Shown here piece by piece: positions 33,449 to 33,497 of a DNA stretch of 33,497 bases. The position numbers and the translations under genes were made by a program. How positions within the stretch are numbered: position 1 is the stretch's first letter; the number at the start of each line of letters is the position of its first letter. The notes under the pieces are model-generated. The model ran no database searches and had not been told where the DNA came from. It was given only the letters and a program-made list of their open reading frames with translations. Source of the stretch: Pseudomonadota bacterium (lineage in GTDB: Bacteria > Desulfobacterota > Desulfobacteria > Desulfobacterales > Desulfobacteraceae); NCBI GenBank assembly GCA_018821715.1, contig JAHJLN010000210.1:1-33497 (forward strand). Direction: 5' to 3'.

Positions 33449-33497
33449 ATAATAGGAAATTTTACTTAAAAACCACAATCAAATAAATATTTTCAAT

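Overview
The window reads as part of an anaerobic Desulfobacterota chromosome, most like a Desulfobacteraceae sulfate reducer. Supporting signs are non-pyrrolysine MttB-type methyltransferases, corrinoid and pterin methyl-transfer proteins, a tungsten-type aldehyde:ferredoxin oxidoreductase (AOR) with a polyferredoxin, a GlpC/HdrD-like CCG protein, and heavy use of sigma-54 control. This placement is inference from gene content; no rRNA, tRNA, CRISPR array or intact mobile element was seen.

Region 1 (1-12588) is a methylated-amine catabolic island. At the left edge is the 5' part of an ABC-type periplasmic binding protein gene with its own -24/-12 promoter. A PAS-AAA+-Fis sigma-54 activator follows, divergent from an eight-gene plus-strand run: MttB-family methyltransferase, TIM-barrel isomerase-like protein, corrinoid protein, methyl-THF methyltransferase, four-cluster ferredoxin, AOR, sarcosine/DadA-like FAD oxidoreductase, and a 930-aa DUF1638 plus hydantoinase-A/ASKHA protein. 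Working model: the substrate is imported, demethylated to methyl-corrinoid and then methyl-THF, the remaining amine is oxidised by the flavoprotein, and the resulting aldehyde is oxidised by AOR with electrons going to ferredoxin. The ASKHA protein is the best local candidate for corrinoid reactivation.

Region 2 (12698-18028) holds a phosphoribosyltransferase, a CCG-domain iron-sulfur protein, and an ArsR-led set: ArsR regulator, ArsP/UPF0718 permease, 77-aa redox-active thioredoxin-fold protein, exported thioredoxin, and CcdA. Together these look like a metalloid-responsive efflux and extracytoplasmic thiol-redox unit.

Region 3 (18029-28426) is a mosaic of small accessory genes: an integrase C-terminal remnant, YaeQ, an AT-rich stretch with a DUF488 gene, a macrodomain protein, an exported Cache protein with a likely sigma-54 promoter and tandem upstream sites, a frameshifted TIGR04076-like gene, a hybrid histidine kinase with a CdaR-type sensor domain, a CitE-like lyase, a C13-peptidase lipoprotein, a SAM methyltransferase with a coupled 21-codon leader ORF, and a small unknown gene followed by YbaK.

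Region 4 (28444-33497, minus strand) is a second MttB module: ornithine cyclodeaminase/mu-crystallin family protein, second MttB homologue, Asp/Glu/hydantoin-racemase-like protein, and a second activator clearly paralogous to the first. It starts from a near-consensus -24/-12 promoter with an adjacent inverted repeat. It has no corrinoid protein or pterin methyltransferase of its own in the window, so it may share those of region 1. The two modules look like parallel regulons for two different methylated amines.
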